A DNA stretch of 64,000 bases from Chitinophaga varians (GTDB lineage: Bacteria > Bacteroidota > Bacteroidia > Chitinophagales > Chitinophagaceae): the NCBI RefSeq assembly GCF_012641275.1, contig NZ_JABAIA010000002.1, positions 372,001-436,000 of the forward strand, read 5' to 3'. The notes below the pieces were generated by a model that made no database searches, was not told the DNA's origin, and saw nothing but the letters and a program-made list of their open reading frames with translations. Below, in pieces: positions 44,948-52,897 of the stretch. The translations under genes and the position numbers were made by a program. Position 1 is the stretch's first letter. Each line of letters starts with the position of its first letter.

Positions 44948-45700
44948 ATGGAACTGAAACTAAAAAGCAAGGTAATTATTGTCACCGGCGCATCGAAAGG
45001 AATTGGGGCAGGAATAGCCAAAGAACTGGCTGCTGCAGGAGCCAGTGTTGTGGTCAATTATGTATCGAACGAAACTGATGCTGGTACAGTTGTAGATTTC
45101 ATCCGGTCAAAAGGCGGGGTGGCAGTGGCCATCCGGGCGGACGTATCAAAGCAAAAGGACGTTCAACAGTTGTTCAGGCAAGCGATGAATGAATTTGGAA
45201 AAATAGACGGCGTAGTGAATAATGCAGGGGTTTATGCTTTTAGCAGCATAGAAGACATAACGGAGGATGTGTTCCGTCGGCAGTTCGATATTAATGTTCT
45301 GGGAACGATACTGACTGTTCGGGAATCGCTGAAGTATTTTAAGGATGGAGGTAATATCATCAACATAGGTTCTATGGGAACAAGGAATTTTGATGCCGGT
45401 ACGGCCGTTTACACCGCCACCAAAGGAGCGGTAGATGCGCTGACCAGCGTGTTCGCCAAGGAACTGGGAAGTAGAAATATCAGGGTGAATTCCATTATTC
45501 CGGGTTTGACGGAAACAGAAGGAGCGCATAAAGTCGGCATATTTGAGAGTGGTCTTAGCGAGAAGATTATAGGCAATACTGCTTTAGGCAGACTGGGGCA
45601 GCCGGCGGATATCGGGAAAGTGGCTGTTTTCCTGTGTTCTGATGACGCATATTGGATTACAGGCGAAAAAATTGCTGTTTCAGGCGGATATATAATGTAA
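44948..45700 (+). CDS. short-chain dehydrogenase/reductase
   Basis: 250 residues, classical SDR. Cofactor motif TGASKGIGAG at about 13-22, NNAG at about 90, catalytic Ser in INIGSMG, and YxxxK in YTATKGA. The C-terminal NSIIPGLTETEG and VSGGYIM are typical. It reduces an unknown carbonyl with NAD(P)H. Induction through the divergent HxlR regulator is likely. Confidence 0.93.
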   Translation: MELKLKSKVIIVTGASKGIGAGIAKELAAAGASVVVNYVSNETDAGTVVDFIRSKGGVAVAIRADVSKQKDVQQLFRQAMNEFGKIDGVVNNAGVYAFSSIEDITEDVFRRQFDINVLGTILTVRESLKYFKDGGNIINIGSMGTRNFDAGTAVYTATKGAVDALTSVFAKELGSRNIRVNSIIPGLTETEGAHKVGIFESGLSEKIIGNTALGRLGQPADIGKVAVFLCSDDAYWITGEKIAVSGGYIM

Positions 45701-45772
45701 ATAAGCGCAATTGACAGCGGAGGAAGCAGTTAAGAAAATTACCTAGTTTTACATCTTTAAAAACGAGGATGC

Positions 45773-46171
45773 ATGAATTTCTACACACGCAAATGGGTAA
45801 AACCAGAAGATCTCAATGCGCATGGTACTTTGTTTGGTGGCAGCTTACTGCGGTGGATCGATGAAGAAGCGGCCATTTATTCCATTATTCAGTTAGGGAC
45901 AAACCGTTGTGTGACCAAGTACATGTCGGAAATCAATTTTATCAATTCTGCCCGTCAGGGGGATATTGTGGAATTGGGCATTAAGGCGGTACATTTTGGC
46001 CGGACATCGCTGACGCTGACCTGTGAGGTACGGAACAAGATCACCCAGAAGAGTATCCTGACCATCGACAAGATCGTGTTTGTGAGTGTGGACGAGAAAG
46101 GGCAGCCTACGCCGCATGGCAGAACGAAGATCACTTACACCGATGAACGGCTGCGGGAAGACGAGGAATAG
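45773..46171 (+). CDS. acyl-CoA thioesterase (hotdog fold)
   Basis: 132 residues. AHGTLFGGSLLRWIDEEAA is the hotdog active-site helix with its acidic residue, as in the YciA/BFIT group. ELGIKAVHFGRTSLTLTCEV forms the sheet edge. It hydrolyses acyl-CoA to free CoA; chain-length preference is unknown. A terminator follows. Confidence 0.9.
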   Translation: MNFYTRKWVKPEDLNAHGTLFGGSLLRWIDEEAAIYSIIQLGTNRCVTKYMSEINFINSARQGDIVELGIKAVHFGRTSLTLTCEVRNKITQKSILTIDKIVFVSVDEKGQPTPHGRTKITYTDERLREDEE

Positions 46172-46196
46172 GCATCAGCCTTTTCGATAAACTAAA

Positions 46197-46236
46197 AATG
46201 CAGCAGCGGGGGAACCACTGCTGCATTATCTTTTTT
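46197..46236 (+). terminator. rho-independent terminator after the thioesterase gene
   Basis: Arms AATGCAGCAG (46197-46206) and CTGCTGCATT (46218-46227), then ATC and a T6 run. Confidence 0.85.
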
Positions 46237-46443
46237 AATCCGTTAAAAAAGAGTGGGTAAACTACAACGGACCAGGCCGGTTAATTATTCGCTCGTGGAG
46301 TTCAGCGTGAGGCAGGAGGTTTTTCAATCCAATATCCTTTTCATGGTCACTGCAAATGAACTCTGTGAAGCAAAAGTACTTACCTGTAGCGGATCTTCGG
46401 CATTTGTAGCATCTACATGCCTACTACAATCTGTTTTTTTACC

Positions 46444-46462
46444 TATCTACAAAACCTCTACA
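46444..46462. promoter_or_regulatory. double TCTACA box before the TPR-LuxR-type gene
   Basis: TATCTACAAAACCTCTACA, 17 bp before the ATG at 46480. It matches 49023-49041 at 17 of 19 positions. Likely a regulator-binding site; spacing of 11 bp between the two TCTACA boxes suggests binding on one face of the helix. Confidence 0.5.
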
Positions 46463-46479
46463 AGTTGTATTTTTGACGC

Positions 46480-48444
46480 ATGAACCATATCCTAAAATTG
46501 AGGCTGACAATAGTGTTTGTAGCCCTGTTCTCCCTGCTGACGGCCGGTAGTTTTGCACAAACGGTACGGGATTCCCTGCAAAAGGTGTTGCAACAGCCGG
46601 GACTTACACCGGAAGAGCAGGTGATGACCCGGATCAGAATGGGAAGGGCATTGGTGGACGGCAGCCGGAAAGATGCCATTGCCAGTACACAAACGGCCTT
46701 GCAGATGAGCCGTACACTTAAAGACCGTAAATATGAAGCACTGGCGCATTCCGCGCTGGTGTCGCTGGAATATACCGCAGAAGACACGGCCCTGGCGTCG
46801 CATCACCTGGACAGCGCCTTCCTGTTTGCCCGCGAGTCGGGCGACCAGCTGACACTGGCCAGTGTATGGTACCGCAAAGGATGGCTGGAAAACCGTACCG
46901 GGAAGCCTCATGAAGCCGTGAAAAGTTTCCAGGAGTCGCTGAAGCTGGGCAAAGGCCTGCCCGGCAACATCTACGAAACCAACGTATATTATAACCTGGC
47001 CTCTATTTATGCCGACTGGAATGACACTGAAACCCAGTACCGCTATGCGAAAGCTTGCCTGGCTTCTGCCCTGACACGTTCTGACCCGGACGATATCTGT
47101 AATGGTTACCAGGCCATGGCCACCAGTTTTGAATACCAGTTTAACGGTGATAACAGCAAACGGGAGTTGCTGGATTCTGCTCTTTATTACAACCGCAGGG
47201 CCATTGCCATTTATGAAGCCAATGCGCCAAGTATCAGCTTTCATAGTATGGTCGCGCTGCTGGCACTGAACACCGCCAATTTGTATGACCAGTATTTTCC
47301 GCGTACCTACCGCGACAGCGCCCAGCATTACCTGGACATTGCCCTGAAGATCGGTAAAGAGACCGATCAGCAGGAAGTGGTGGCCAGCTGCTATGGTATG
47401 ATGAGCACCTTCGCCTCAAATGACGGGAACTACAACCGGGCATCAGACCTGCTGCTGGCCGGATTGATAGCGCTGAAAACCTATCCCGCGCCGGACAACC
47501 GGCTGATGGCCCACCTGATGGAAGCTTTGTCAGAGGTGGCAGAGAAGAAGGGCGACTTGCCCAAGGCGCTGGAATATGCCCGGGAATACAGTAAGTATTA
47601 CGCCAAAGCCTTTGATGTGGACCGTATGGCCATCGCCAAAAAGCTGGAAGCCCAGTACCAGGCGCGGCAACGGGAGCAGGAGCTGGTGACGTTGCAGGAA
47701 AAAGCAGCGTTTAACCGCAAACTAAATATTGTATATATCGGATTGATCATAGCCTGCCTGGTGGCGTTGTTGTACCTGTTCCGTTCCTACCATTTCCGTT
47801 TGCAGTCGACCATACAGCAGCAGAAGCTGCTGGAGAAGGAAAAGCAGGACGGCGTGCTGCAAATACGCCTGAAGGAAGAAGAGGCCCTGCGCCTGCAGCT
47901 GGAAAAGCAGGAAGCAGAATTACAGGCCCGCTTACAGGCGGAGGAAGCCGCACGTCTGCAGGCGGAACAACAGTTGATACAAACCCAGAAGGAGCAATTG
48001 CAGAAAGACCTGCTGGCGGGCACCTTACAGGTGGAACAGAAAAATGAGCTGCTGGAATCGCTCCAGGAAAAGCTCAAAGAGAAAGCCGTACAACCTGACC
48101 TGGCCAAACAGATCACGCGTATGATTGAGACGCACAAGCGGATGGACAAAAATTTTGAGACTACCCGCACGGAATTTGAGAATATCCACCCGGAATTCTT
48201 CCGGAAGCTACAGGAAAAAGCCGGCAACAGTCTCACCAAACTGGATTTGAAGCATTGTTCCTACATATCGATCGGATTGTCTACCAAGGAAATTGCTTCA
48301 CACCTGGGCGTAGCACCAAAAAGTATCCTGATGTCGCGGTACCGTATCAAACAAAAGCTGGGACTGGGCAAGGAAGAAGGGCTGGATGCCTACCTGATGG
48401 CCTGGAGAGAAAATAACCCGCTGACGGAAGACGCAGCGGGTTAA
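46480..48444 (+). CDS. TPR-transmembrane-coiled coil regulator with LuxR-type HTH
   Basis: 654 residues. Signal peptide (about 1-26); TPR-type helical repeats (about 40-400); one membrane helix (416-436); a long Glu/Gln-rich coiled coil (440-545); and a C-terminal helix-turn-helix (about 585-630, GLSTKEIASHLGVAPKSILMSRYRIKQKLGLG) of the LuxR/GerE type. The layout implies periplasmic sensing and cytoplasmic DNA binding from the membrane, a design common in Bacteroidota. Shared TCTACA boxes near its own start and near the DUF4870/MFS promoters suggest its targets; this is inferred. Confidence 0.85.
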   Translation: MNHILKLRLTIVFVALFSLLTAGSFAQTVRDSLQKVLQQPGLTPEEQVMTRIRMGRALVDGSRKDAIASTQTALQMSRTLKDRKYEALAHSALVSLEYTAEDTALASHHLDSAFLFARESGDQLTLASVWYRKGWLENRTGKPHEAVKSFQESLKLGKGLPGNIYETNVYYNLASIYADWNDTETQYRYAKACLASALTRSDPDDICNGYQAMATSFEYQFNGDNSKRELLDSALYYNRRAIAIYEANAPSISFHSMVALLALNTANLYDQYFPRTYRDSAQHYLDIALKIGKETDQQEVVASCYGMMSTFASNDGNYNRASDLLLAGLIALKTYPAPDNRLMAHLMEALSEVAEKKGDLPKALEYAREYSKYYAKAFDVDRMAIAKKLEAQYQARQREQELVTLQEKAAFNRKLNIVYIGLIIACLVALLYLFRSYHFRLQSTIQQQKLLEKEKQDGVLQIRLKEEEALRLQLEKQEAELQARLQAEEAARLQAEQQLIQTQKEQLQKDLLAGTLQVEQKNELLESLQEKLKEKAVQPDLAKQITRMIETHKRMDKNFETTRTEFENIHPEFFRKLQEKAGNSLTKLDLKHCSYISIGLSTKEIASHLGVAPKSILMSRYRIKQKLGLGKEEGLDAYLMAWRENNPLTEDAAG

Positions 48445-48457
48445 AGGAATTGGGGCC

Positions 48458-48551
48458 GGATGAGTTTGGGGGCAGGATGAACCTGGGGTTTGGATGAAAT
48501 GGGGCCTGGATGAAATGGGGTTTGGATGAAACCGGGGTTATGGATGAATTG
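48458..48551. repeat. G-rich tandem repeat, 16-18 bp units
   Basis: Five full units and one partial unit beginning GGATGA: starts at 48458, 48475, 48492, 48508, 48524 and 48542, each with GGGG in its second half. It starts 14 bp after the regulator stop codon. The regular G4 runs could form a quadruplex. Confidence 0.75.
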
Positions 48552-48562
48552 TTCGGGCAAGT

Positions 48563-48892
48563 CTATTGTTGGAGGAAAACAAAACGGTTTTCAAAAAACC
48601 TTCCGATAACCGGTACCGGCTTTTGTACGCCGCTGTTGGCATTGATAATACCAAATACCATAAATATCAGCGGCAGCAGGCCCAGTACAGAGAAAACCGC
48701 AGACAGCGCGGGGATAATGCTCAACAGGATGCCCGCGGCCGCAGACCATAACAGGCTTGCTACTGCCAGGCCGAGCGCCTGTTCCAGATGGTAGTTAACA
48801 AAAGTGTCTTTGCTCTCCTTATTTTTTACATATGCGATAATCCATCCGATGATCGTAATGTAAGCGACGATAGCCCATTGTTTTGTCTTCAT
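48563..48892 (-). CDS. DUF4870-like small membrane protein
   Basis: 109 residues, three hydrophobic helices (WAIVAYITIIGWIIAYV, ALGLAVASLLWSAAAGILLS, LLPLIFMVFGIINA), with FVNYHLEQALGL between, which is the DUF4870 hallmark. Function unknown. The ATG at 48892 is used. It is convergent with the TPR-LuxR-type gene and divergent from the MFS gene. Confidence 0.8.
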   Translation of the reverse strand: MKTKQWAIVAYITIIGWIIAYVKNKESKDTFVNYHLEQALGLAVASLLWSAAAGILLSIIPALSAVFSVLGLLPLIFMVFGIINANSGVQKPVPVIGRFFENRFVFLQQ

Positions 48893-49229
48893 AGTTGCGC
48901 TGATGTGTTGATAATTAAAAAATGATAAAAGGATAAAATGGAAACAGCACAAAGGTAGGGCGGCGTAAAATCGTTCCTGCTTTTGTAGATACTACAGTGG
49001 GTCTACAGGCCGTGATGAAGGGTATCTACAAAAGATCTACAGGTGCTGTAATGATTTGATTTCCATATTTTTATATCTATTATTCTGATATATACCTTTC
49101 TGCTCCACCATTGTTTTTCATCTTCAGTTTACTACCGGCTTACCTTTTTGTTAGTTGCATACAATTGACTGTAGCTGCTGCTGCGGATAGATCTGCGATT
49201 TAATTTCGTTGGCAAAAGGAACATATTCC
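48893..49229. other. 337-bp divergent region between DUF4870 and MFS genes
   Basis: No gene seen. It contains TTTTGTAGATA (48981-48991), GGTCTACA (49000-49007) and TATCTACAAAAGATCTACA (49023-49041). The first is the reverse complement of the start of the last, so the boxes face each other. Confidence 0.55.
49023..49041. promoter_or_regulatory. double TCTACA box in the DUF4870-MFS divergent region
   Basis: TATCTACAAAAGATCTACA, 17 of 19 identical to 46444-46462. An inverted single copy lies at 48981-48991. Confidence 0.5.
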
Positions 49230-50396
49230 ATGAAGAAATTAGCATATATCGGTTGTCTGGGCGTAATTGGCATTATCACTACAGAATTTGGCATTATCGG
49301 GATATTGCCGCAGGTAGCGGCCCACTATCATATTACTATTGACAAGGCAGGTGTATTGTTGAGCGCCTTTGCGCTGGTAATTGCGTTGACCGGCCCGGTG
49401 GTGACGCTGTTAACATCCGGGGTGGACCGGAAGAAACTGATGTTATCATCAATGGGATTGTTTGTGCTCTCCACATTGGGATCTGTGATGGCGCCGCCGT
49501 TCTGGCTGTTGCTGTTGTTACGCATACTACCGGCTTTTCTGCAACCGGTGTTTATATCCAACGCCATAGCCGCGGCGGTGGCAGTGGCGCCGCCGAAACA
49601 GTCCCACCGCATGATGGCTATTATCATGGGCGGCATCAGTATTGCCACTGTGACAACAGTGCCCCTGTCCACCTGGCTGGCGGGCCGTTTCAACTGGCAG
49701 ACAGCCTTTATGATGCAGGCAGGGGTGAGCATCGTCGCGTGGCTGAGTATTTGGTTGCTGCTGCCGCCCATGCCGTTGAAAGAGAAAAAATCCTATGGTG
49801 ATCAGCTGATGATTTTAAAACGGGGAGATTTCCTGCTTACTTCTTTTATCAATTTTATGATGATCGCCGCCTGGTTCAGCACCTATAGTTATTTCGCGGA
49901 CTATCTCGGCCAGGAGAAACGGATGAGCGGGACGATGATCAGCAGCATGATGTTGTTGTTCGGTATTACCGGTGTGGCGGGCAACTGGCTGACGGGAAAA
50001 GTGATTGGCCGGCATATGGTGACGGTGACGTTATTGTTGCTTAGTGGCACGATCATCATTCCGTTTGGCCTGGCATGGTGCGGATATGAGGGTGCGGCGG
50101 TGACAGGTGTCATCGCGTTGTGGGGACTGTTGTACGCGCCGTCCATTCTGGCGGGAGCGGTCAATATGATCTCATCTGCACCGGACGCGCTGGAATTTGC
50201 CAACAGCCTGTCCGTGTCTACCGGTAATCTCGGGGTGTCGGTGGGCACCGCCGTGAGCGGCATGGTGATAGCGACACATAGTGTGGCTTATGCGCCATGG
50301 GTAGGGATGGTTTTTGGTGTGGTGGCCATCATGGCTGTACTGCTGCGGGCCTTTCTCCGCACGCGGACATCGGCGCCGGCATGCGTGGCACAATGA
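49230..50396 (+). CDS. MFS transporter, AraJ/YdhP-like efflux type
   Basis: 388 residues, twelve predicted membrane helices. The N-terminal TEFGIIGILPQVAAHYHI is characteristic of the AraJ/YdhP drug/sugar exporter group, and GVDRKKLML matches MFS motif A. The substrate is unknown. The ATG at 49230 is used, not a TTG at 49209. It likely forms one transcript with the small membrane protein gene 16 bp downstream. Confidence 0.9.
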   Translation: MKKLAYIGCLGVIGIITTEFGIIGILPQVAAHYHITIDKAGVLLSAFALVIALTGPVVTLLTSGVDRKKLMLSSMGLFVLSTLGSVMAPPFWLLLLLRILPAFLQPVFISNAIAAAVAVAPPKQSHRMMAIIMGGISIATVTTVPLSTWLAGRFNWQTAFMMQAGVSIVAWLSIWLLLPPMPLKEKKSYGDQLMILKRGDFLLTSFINFMMIAAWFSTYSYFADYLGQEKRMSGTMISSMMLLFGITGVAGNWLTGKVIGRHMVTVTLLLLSGTIIIPFGLAWCGYEGAAVTGVIALWGLLYAPSILAGAVNMISSAPDALEFANSLSVSTGNLGVSVGTAVSGMVIATHSVAYAPWVGMVFGVVAIMAVLLRAFLRTRTSAPACVAQ

Positions 50397-50412
50397 TTGT
50401 GTCCATGCCGGT

Positions 50413-50898
50413 ATGAAAAATTCCATTCTTTCCACATTAGTACGGGCCGTTGGCCTGGGTATGGTGTCGGGCATGCGCAGTGCCATGGGACCCGCTTTTG
50501 CGAGCCAGTATGCCAACCGCCATCCGTCGCGGCAGCTGAAAGGCAGCCCGTTGGGTTTTATGCAGCGGGAAAATGTGATGCGTGGCCTGCAGACGATTGC
50601 TGCCGGTGAAATGGTAGTCGACAAAGTGCCCGGTATAAAAGACCGTATCGCCCCGGGTGTACTGGCGGGGAGGGCCGCAGCCGGCGGCCTGGCGGGGGCC
50701 ACCCTGTACCAGGCCAGCGGAGACAAAGCCTGGCGGGGCGAGCTTATAGGCGCCGCGGCCGCTGTGGCTGCATCTTACGCCTTTTTCTTTCTGCGTAAAT
50801 ATGCCGGTAAAAAATATAAGGTGAAAGACGGTTTCGCCGGCGGCATGGAAGACCTTCTGGCTGTAGGTATTGGTGTTGGCGCTACTGCCGGAAAATAG
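50413..50898 (+). CDS. DUF4126-like membrane protein
   Basis: 161 residues, Ala/Gly-rich with several hydrophobic segments. VGLGMVSGMRSAMGPA resembles the DUF4126 start, and IAAGEMVVDKVPGIKDRI and GMEDLLAVGIGVGA are further family-like pieces. The function is unknown. It lies 16 bp after the MFS gene. Confidence 0.65.
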   Translation: MKNSILSTLVRAVGLGMVSGMRSAMGPAFASQYANRHPSRQLKGSPLGFMQRENVMRGLQTIAAGEMVVDKVPGIKDRIAPGVLAGRAAAGGLAGATLYQASGDKAWRGELIGAAAAVAASYAFFFLRKYAGKKYKVKDGFAGGMEDLLAVGIGVGATAGK

Positions 50899-51050
50899 CT
50901 ATTCGTATATCCTTTTGCGTTATATTGCCGGTCCCGGCAGTAATATATGTGTTTGTACATCCATAAAGAACCTGGCCCTGCTGCCCACCAAGGGTAGCGG
51001 GGCTTTTGATTTTAATTTATATATTTGGAGTATTCCTTTCCAATATTAAT

Positions 51051-51626
51051 TTGAACCAACTGGACCAATCGGAGAATCATTCCTGGGAGCAACTGCAACG
51101 CGATCCGGCCGCTTTTGAACGATTTTTTAAAAGTACGGCGGCGGGTTTGTGTACCTATGCCTTCCGTATTGTAAAGGATAAACAGGCAGCGGAGGATATC
51201 GTCCAGGATTTTTTTTCCCGTTTATGGCAAAAGCGCAGCCAGATCAGTATGCAGGCGCCTCCCCGGCGCTACGCCTACCGGGCCGTACATAACGCCTGTC
51301 TGAATTATTTAAGGGACAACCATCTTATTTCCAATGATGCGCTGCCGGAAAATATGCCGGCAGAAGAAGACGCCATAGAGCGGGAATTGCAGTTGCAGTA
51401 TCGCGTACAACAGCTGGAACGCGTAATTGCCGGGTTGCCACAGCAATGCAGGATTGTATTTGAAAAAGTATGTTTGGAACAAAAGAAATATAAAGTAGTG
51501 GCGGAAGAACTGGGAATATCTGTATTTACCGTCAGAAACCAGGTAGCGAAAGCCTATGATATATTAAGGAATAATATTCTCTGGGAGCTGATCTGCCTGC
51601 TGGTGCTGGATTTGCTGGCGGGGTAA
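51051..51626 (+). CDS. ECF-type RNA polymerase sigma factor (FecI-like)
   Basis: About 191 residues from a TTG at 51051; no ATG is available before sigma region 2, so a non-ATG start is needed. Region 2 reads FERFFKSTAAGLCTYAFRIVKDKQAAEDIVQDFFSRLW (in parts), and region 4 reads LPQQCRIVFEKVCLEQKKYKVVAEELGISVFTVRNQV. It directs polymerase to the downstream SusCD-type locus when released by the adjacent FecR. The order sigma-fecR-susC-susD is the standard Bacteroidota arrangement. Confidence 0.92.
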   Translation: MNQLDQSENHSWEQLQRDPAAFERFFKSTAAGLCTYAFRIVKDKQAAEDIVQDFFSRLWQKRSQISMQAPPRRYAYRAVHNACLNYLRDNHLISNDALPENMPAEEDAIERELQLQYRVQQLERVIAGLPQQCRIVFEKVCLEQKKYKVVAEELGISVFTVRNQVAKAYDILRNNILWELICLLVLDLLAG

Positions 51627-51706
51627 AAAAATTTTCAAAAAAAATCCCATACAGGCGTAGTACATTTTAAAACTATTCGTGTCATCATAACAACGGCCCT
51701 TCATCC

Positions 51707-52846
51707 ATGGAACAGGCAGACATTCACATATTATCGGCAATACTGAGCGGAGAGCTTCAACCGGAAGATCCTGTGGTCCAGTCCTGGTTACAGGAGGACC
51801 CTGCCAGGGCTGTACTGTTGGAAGAACCGGAGCAATTGCGTGAAGTGGTGGAAGCCTGGCGTTTGCAACAGACTTTTGACACCGACAACATGTGGGCGCG
51901 TGTTACGCAGGAAGCTGAAGCTGCGCCAACAGCAGTGCGACAGCGTTATGTTCTGATGCGCTGGCGCGCCGCTGCAGCTGTTTTACTGCTGGCAGCAGGC
52001 GCTTACTGGTTTATGCAGCGGACAAAAAAGGCGGCGCCGGCAGTAGACGTCCTGGCCGTTGCCCAACAGAAACCTGCCGGCAATTTTGCCATCTTACAGG
52101 CAGGCGGGGAAGAAGTATCATTGCAGGGAAAAGACAGCAGTTTTATGATGGGGGGCAACCGTGTAGATGTCCGCAATGGCCGTATGCAAGTGGCGACAGG
52201 GAAACCGGAGCAATATACCCTTCGTACCCCACGGGGGGCCAATTACCAGGTGCAATTGCCTGACGGCTCCAAAGTGTGGCTGAACGCCCAGTCCAGCATC
52301 GATTACCCTTCTGTTTTTACAGGTAATGAGCGCATGGTAACGGTGACGGGGGAAGTTTATTTTGAAGTGGCAGCCAAAGCGGAACAACCTTTTGTGGTGC
52401 ATGCAGGCCGGCAGGAAATAACAGTGCTCGGAACGGCGTTTTGTGTCCGCCGTTATGAAGAAGAACAACAAGGGCTTACAACGCTGGTCAGTGGAAAAGT
52501 TAAAGTGCAGGCGGTGGGGAAAGAGCAGGTATTACAGCCAGGCCAGCAGGCCGTTGTGACCGGTGACCAGCTACAGATAACACCGGTGGACACAGAAGAT
52601 TTCACTTCGTGGAAAGACGGATGGATACGCTTCCGCAATAAACCGCTGACAGTCATATTACAGGCCATTTCAAGATGGTATGATATCGATATAAAGGCAG
52701 ATGAACAACAACTAACAGGACAGTATTTTACTTGTTATATTAATAAGGAACAGGGACTGGGAGAATGCATTCAGTCGTTAAATAACAGCACCAACCAATT
52801 TTCGTTTTCGTTGCAGGGATCAACCATAACCGTAACAAAAAAATAG
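51707..52846 (+). CDS. FecR-family anti-sigma factor
   Basis: 379 residues. Cytoplasmic N-terminal part, one membrane helix at about 86-103 (AAAAVLLLAAGAYWFM), a periplasmic FecR domain (TPRGANYQVQLPDGSKVWLNAQSSI in parts), and a C-terminal DUF4974 segment (FRNKPLTVILQAISRWYDIDI). It senses the STN domain of the SusC protein encoded next and controls the sigma factor. The gene starts 80 bp after the sigma gene. Confidence 0.94.
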   Translation: MEQADIHILSAILSGELQPEDPVVQSWLQEDPARAVLLEEPEQLREVVEAWRLQQTFDTDNMWARVTQEAEAAPTAVRQRYVLMRWRAAAAVLLLAAGAYWFMQRTKKAAPAVDVLAVAQQKPAGNFAILQAGGEEVSLQGKDSSFMMGGNRVDVRNGRMQVATGKPEQYTLRTPRGANYQVQLPDGSKVWLNAQSSIDYPSVFTGNERMVTVTGEVYFEVAAKAEQPFVVHAGRQEITVLGTAFCVRRYEEEQQGLTTLVSGKVKVQAVGKEQVLQPGQQAVVTGDQLQITPVDTEDFTSWKDGWIRFRNKPLTVILQAISRWYDIDIKADEQQLTGQYFTCYINKEQGLGECIQSLNNSTNQFSFSLQGSTITVTKK

Positions 52847-52897
52847 TCTGTGGGTATTTAGCACTCAGCTGATTTTTATTAACCAAAATTAATAGTG

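Larger units (their letters stand above)
46172..46479. other. 308-bp control region before the TPR-LuxR-type regulator
   Basis: Terminator of the thioesterase gene at 46197-46236, then no convincing gene. The right half is rich in CTACA motifs (46411-46417, 46421-46427, 46444-46462). Confidence 0.55.

Noticed and set aside
46253..46483. 76-codon plus-strand frame before the TPR-LuxR-type gene
   Set aside because: It overlaps the promoter boxes and the start codon of the next gene, and resembles no protein family.
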